Shown here: positions 63,870-64,000 of the stretch, piece after piece
Position numbering within the stretch: the first letter of the stretch is position 1
Layout: every line of letters starts with the position of its first letter
Assembly (NCBI GenBank): GCA_007922305.1
Contig: ML677334.1
Coordinates: 23,915,074-23,979,073, forward strand
Direction: 5' to 3'
Length of the DNA: 64,000 bases
Source of the DNA: Dermatemys mawii
Taxonomy: Eukaryota > Chordata > Testudines > Dermatemydidae
Program-made: the position numbers and the translations under genes
Notes under the pieces: model-generated
The model's input: the letters and a program-made list of their open reading frames with translations, nothing else
What the model was told of the DNA's origin: nothing
Database searches by the model: none

Positions 63870-64000
63870 GGCCCCTGGTTCAGCAAGATACTTACTTACA
63901 CGTCTACCTTTAAGTGGGTGAGGAGTCTTAGTGACATAAGTAGATGTCCAGTCCCACTGAAGTCACTAGGATGACTCGCCTGCTTAAAATTAGGCACGTT
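63870..64000. repeat. Sauropsid hairpin-like repeat at window edge
   Basis: acacgtctacctttaagtggg and its near-inverted partner gcctgcttaaaattaggcacgt lie about 80 bases apart, with cagtcccactgaagtcac between. The layout resembles a widespread amniote repeat. It is cut by the window end. Confidence 0.4.

Larger units (their letters stand above)
59008..64000 (+). other. BMP6: BMP6 intron 4 (5' part)
   Basis: Follows the exon 4 donor. I looked for the next exon (the stretch with YVSFQDLGWQ) in the remaining sequence and did not see it. Repeats inside are listed separately; 62541-63860 shows nothing I can name. Confidence 0.7.

Noticed and set aside
59008..64000. Search for BMP6 exon 5
   Set aside because: No stretch encoding the conserved HELYVSF or DLGWQ text was seen; the exon probably lies beyond the window.

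Overview
This window is vertebrate nuclear DNA, most likely from a turtle or a close sauropsid. It holds the middle of one host gene, BMP6 (bone morphogenetic protein 6), on the + strand, with three coding exons: 41086-41278, 57030-57178 and 58810-59007. Their splice phases join correctly. They encode the second half of the BMP6 prodomain, the furin-type cleavage site and the basic N-terminus of the mature ligand. The signal peptide and first exon should lie left of the window, and the cystine-knot exons right of it. Positions 1-41085 therefore look like intron 1 sequence, 41279-57029 is intron 2, 57179-58809 is intron 3, and 59008 onward is intron 4. The turtle-like assignment rests on CR1 and Tx1/L1-like LINEs, Harbinger, pogo/Tigger and hAT elements and ERV-type LTRs of the kind I associate with testudine genomes. 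No database search was possible, so family names are recognition calls.

Almost everything else recognisable is decayed mobile DNA. From left to right: a hAT-like element inside an older repeat (2.4-3.8 kb); a long Harbinger copy with a convergent transposase and Myb/SANT gene (4.3-8.4 kb); a Harbinger MITE with TAA target sites (11.5 kb); a GC-rich repeat with a degenerate minisatellite (12.6-13.5 kb); then a deeply nested block at 14.4-28.0 kb. There a Tx1/L1-like LINE (+) is split by a CR1 LINE (-). The CR1 is split by two solo LTRs and by a 5.8-kb pogo/Tigger element. The pogo element contains its own broken transposase (-), three hAT-like elements and a second transposon-like gene (+) of a family I cannot name. 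A second CR1 (+, 30.9-35.3 kb) carries an LTR fragment and a 0.55-kb terminal-inverted-repeat element, and is followed by another LTR and a Harbinger derivative that keeps part of its Myb/SANT gene.

Intron 2 holds a third CR1 (-), an antisense LTR, a fold-back repeat at a 400-base assembly gap, MIR-like SINEs and a G-rich hAT-like element just upstream of exon 3. Intron 4 starts with a young hAT insertion that has a perfect 8-bp target duplication inside an older repeat. I see no RNA genes, CRISPR arrays or prokaryotic features.
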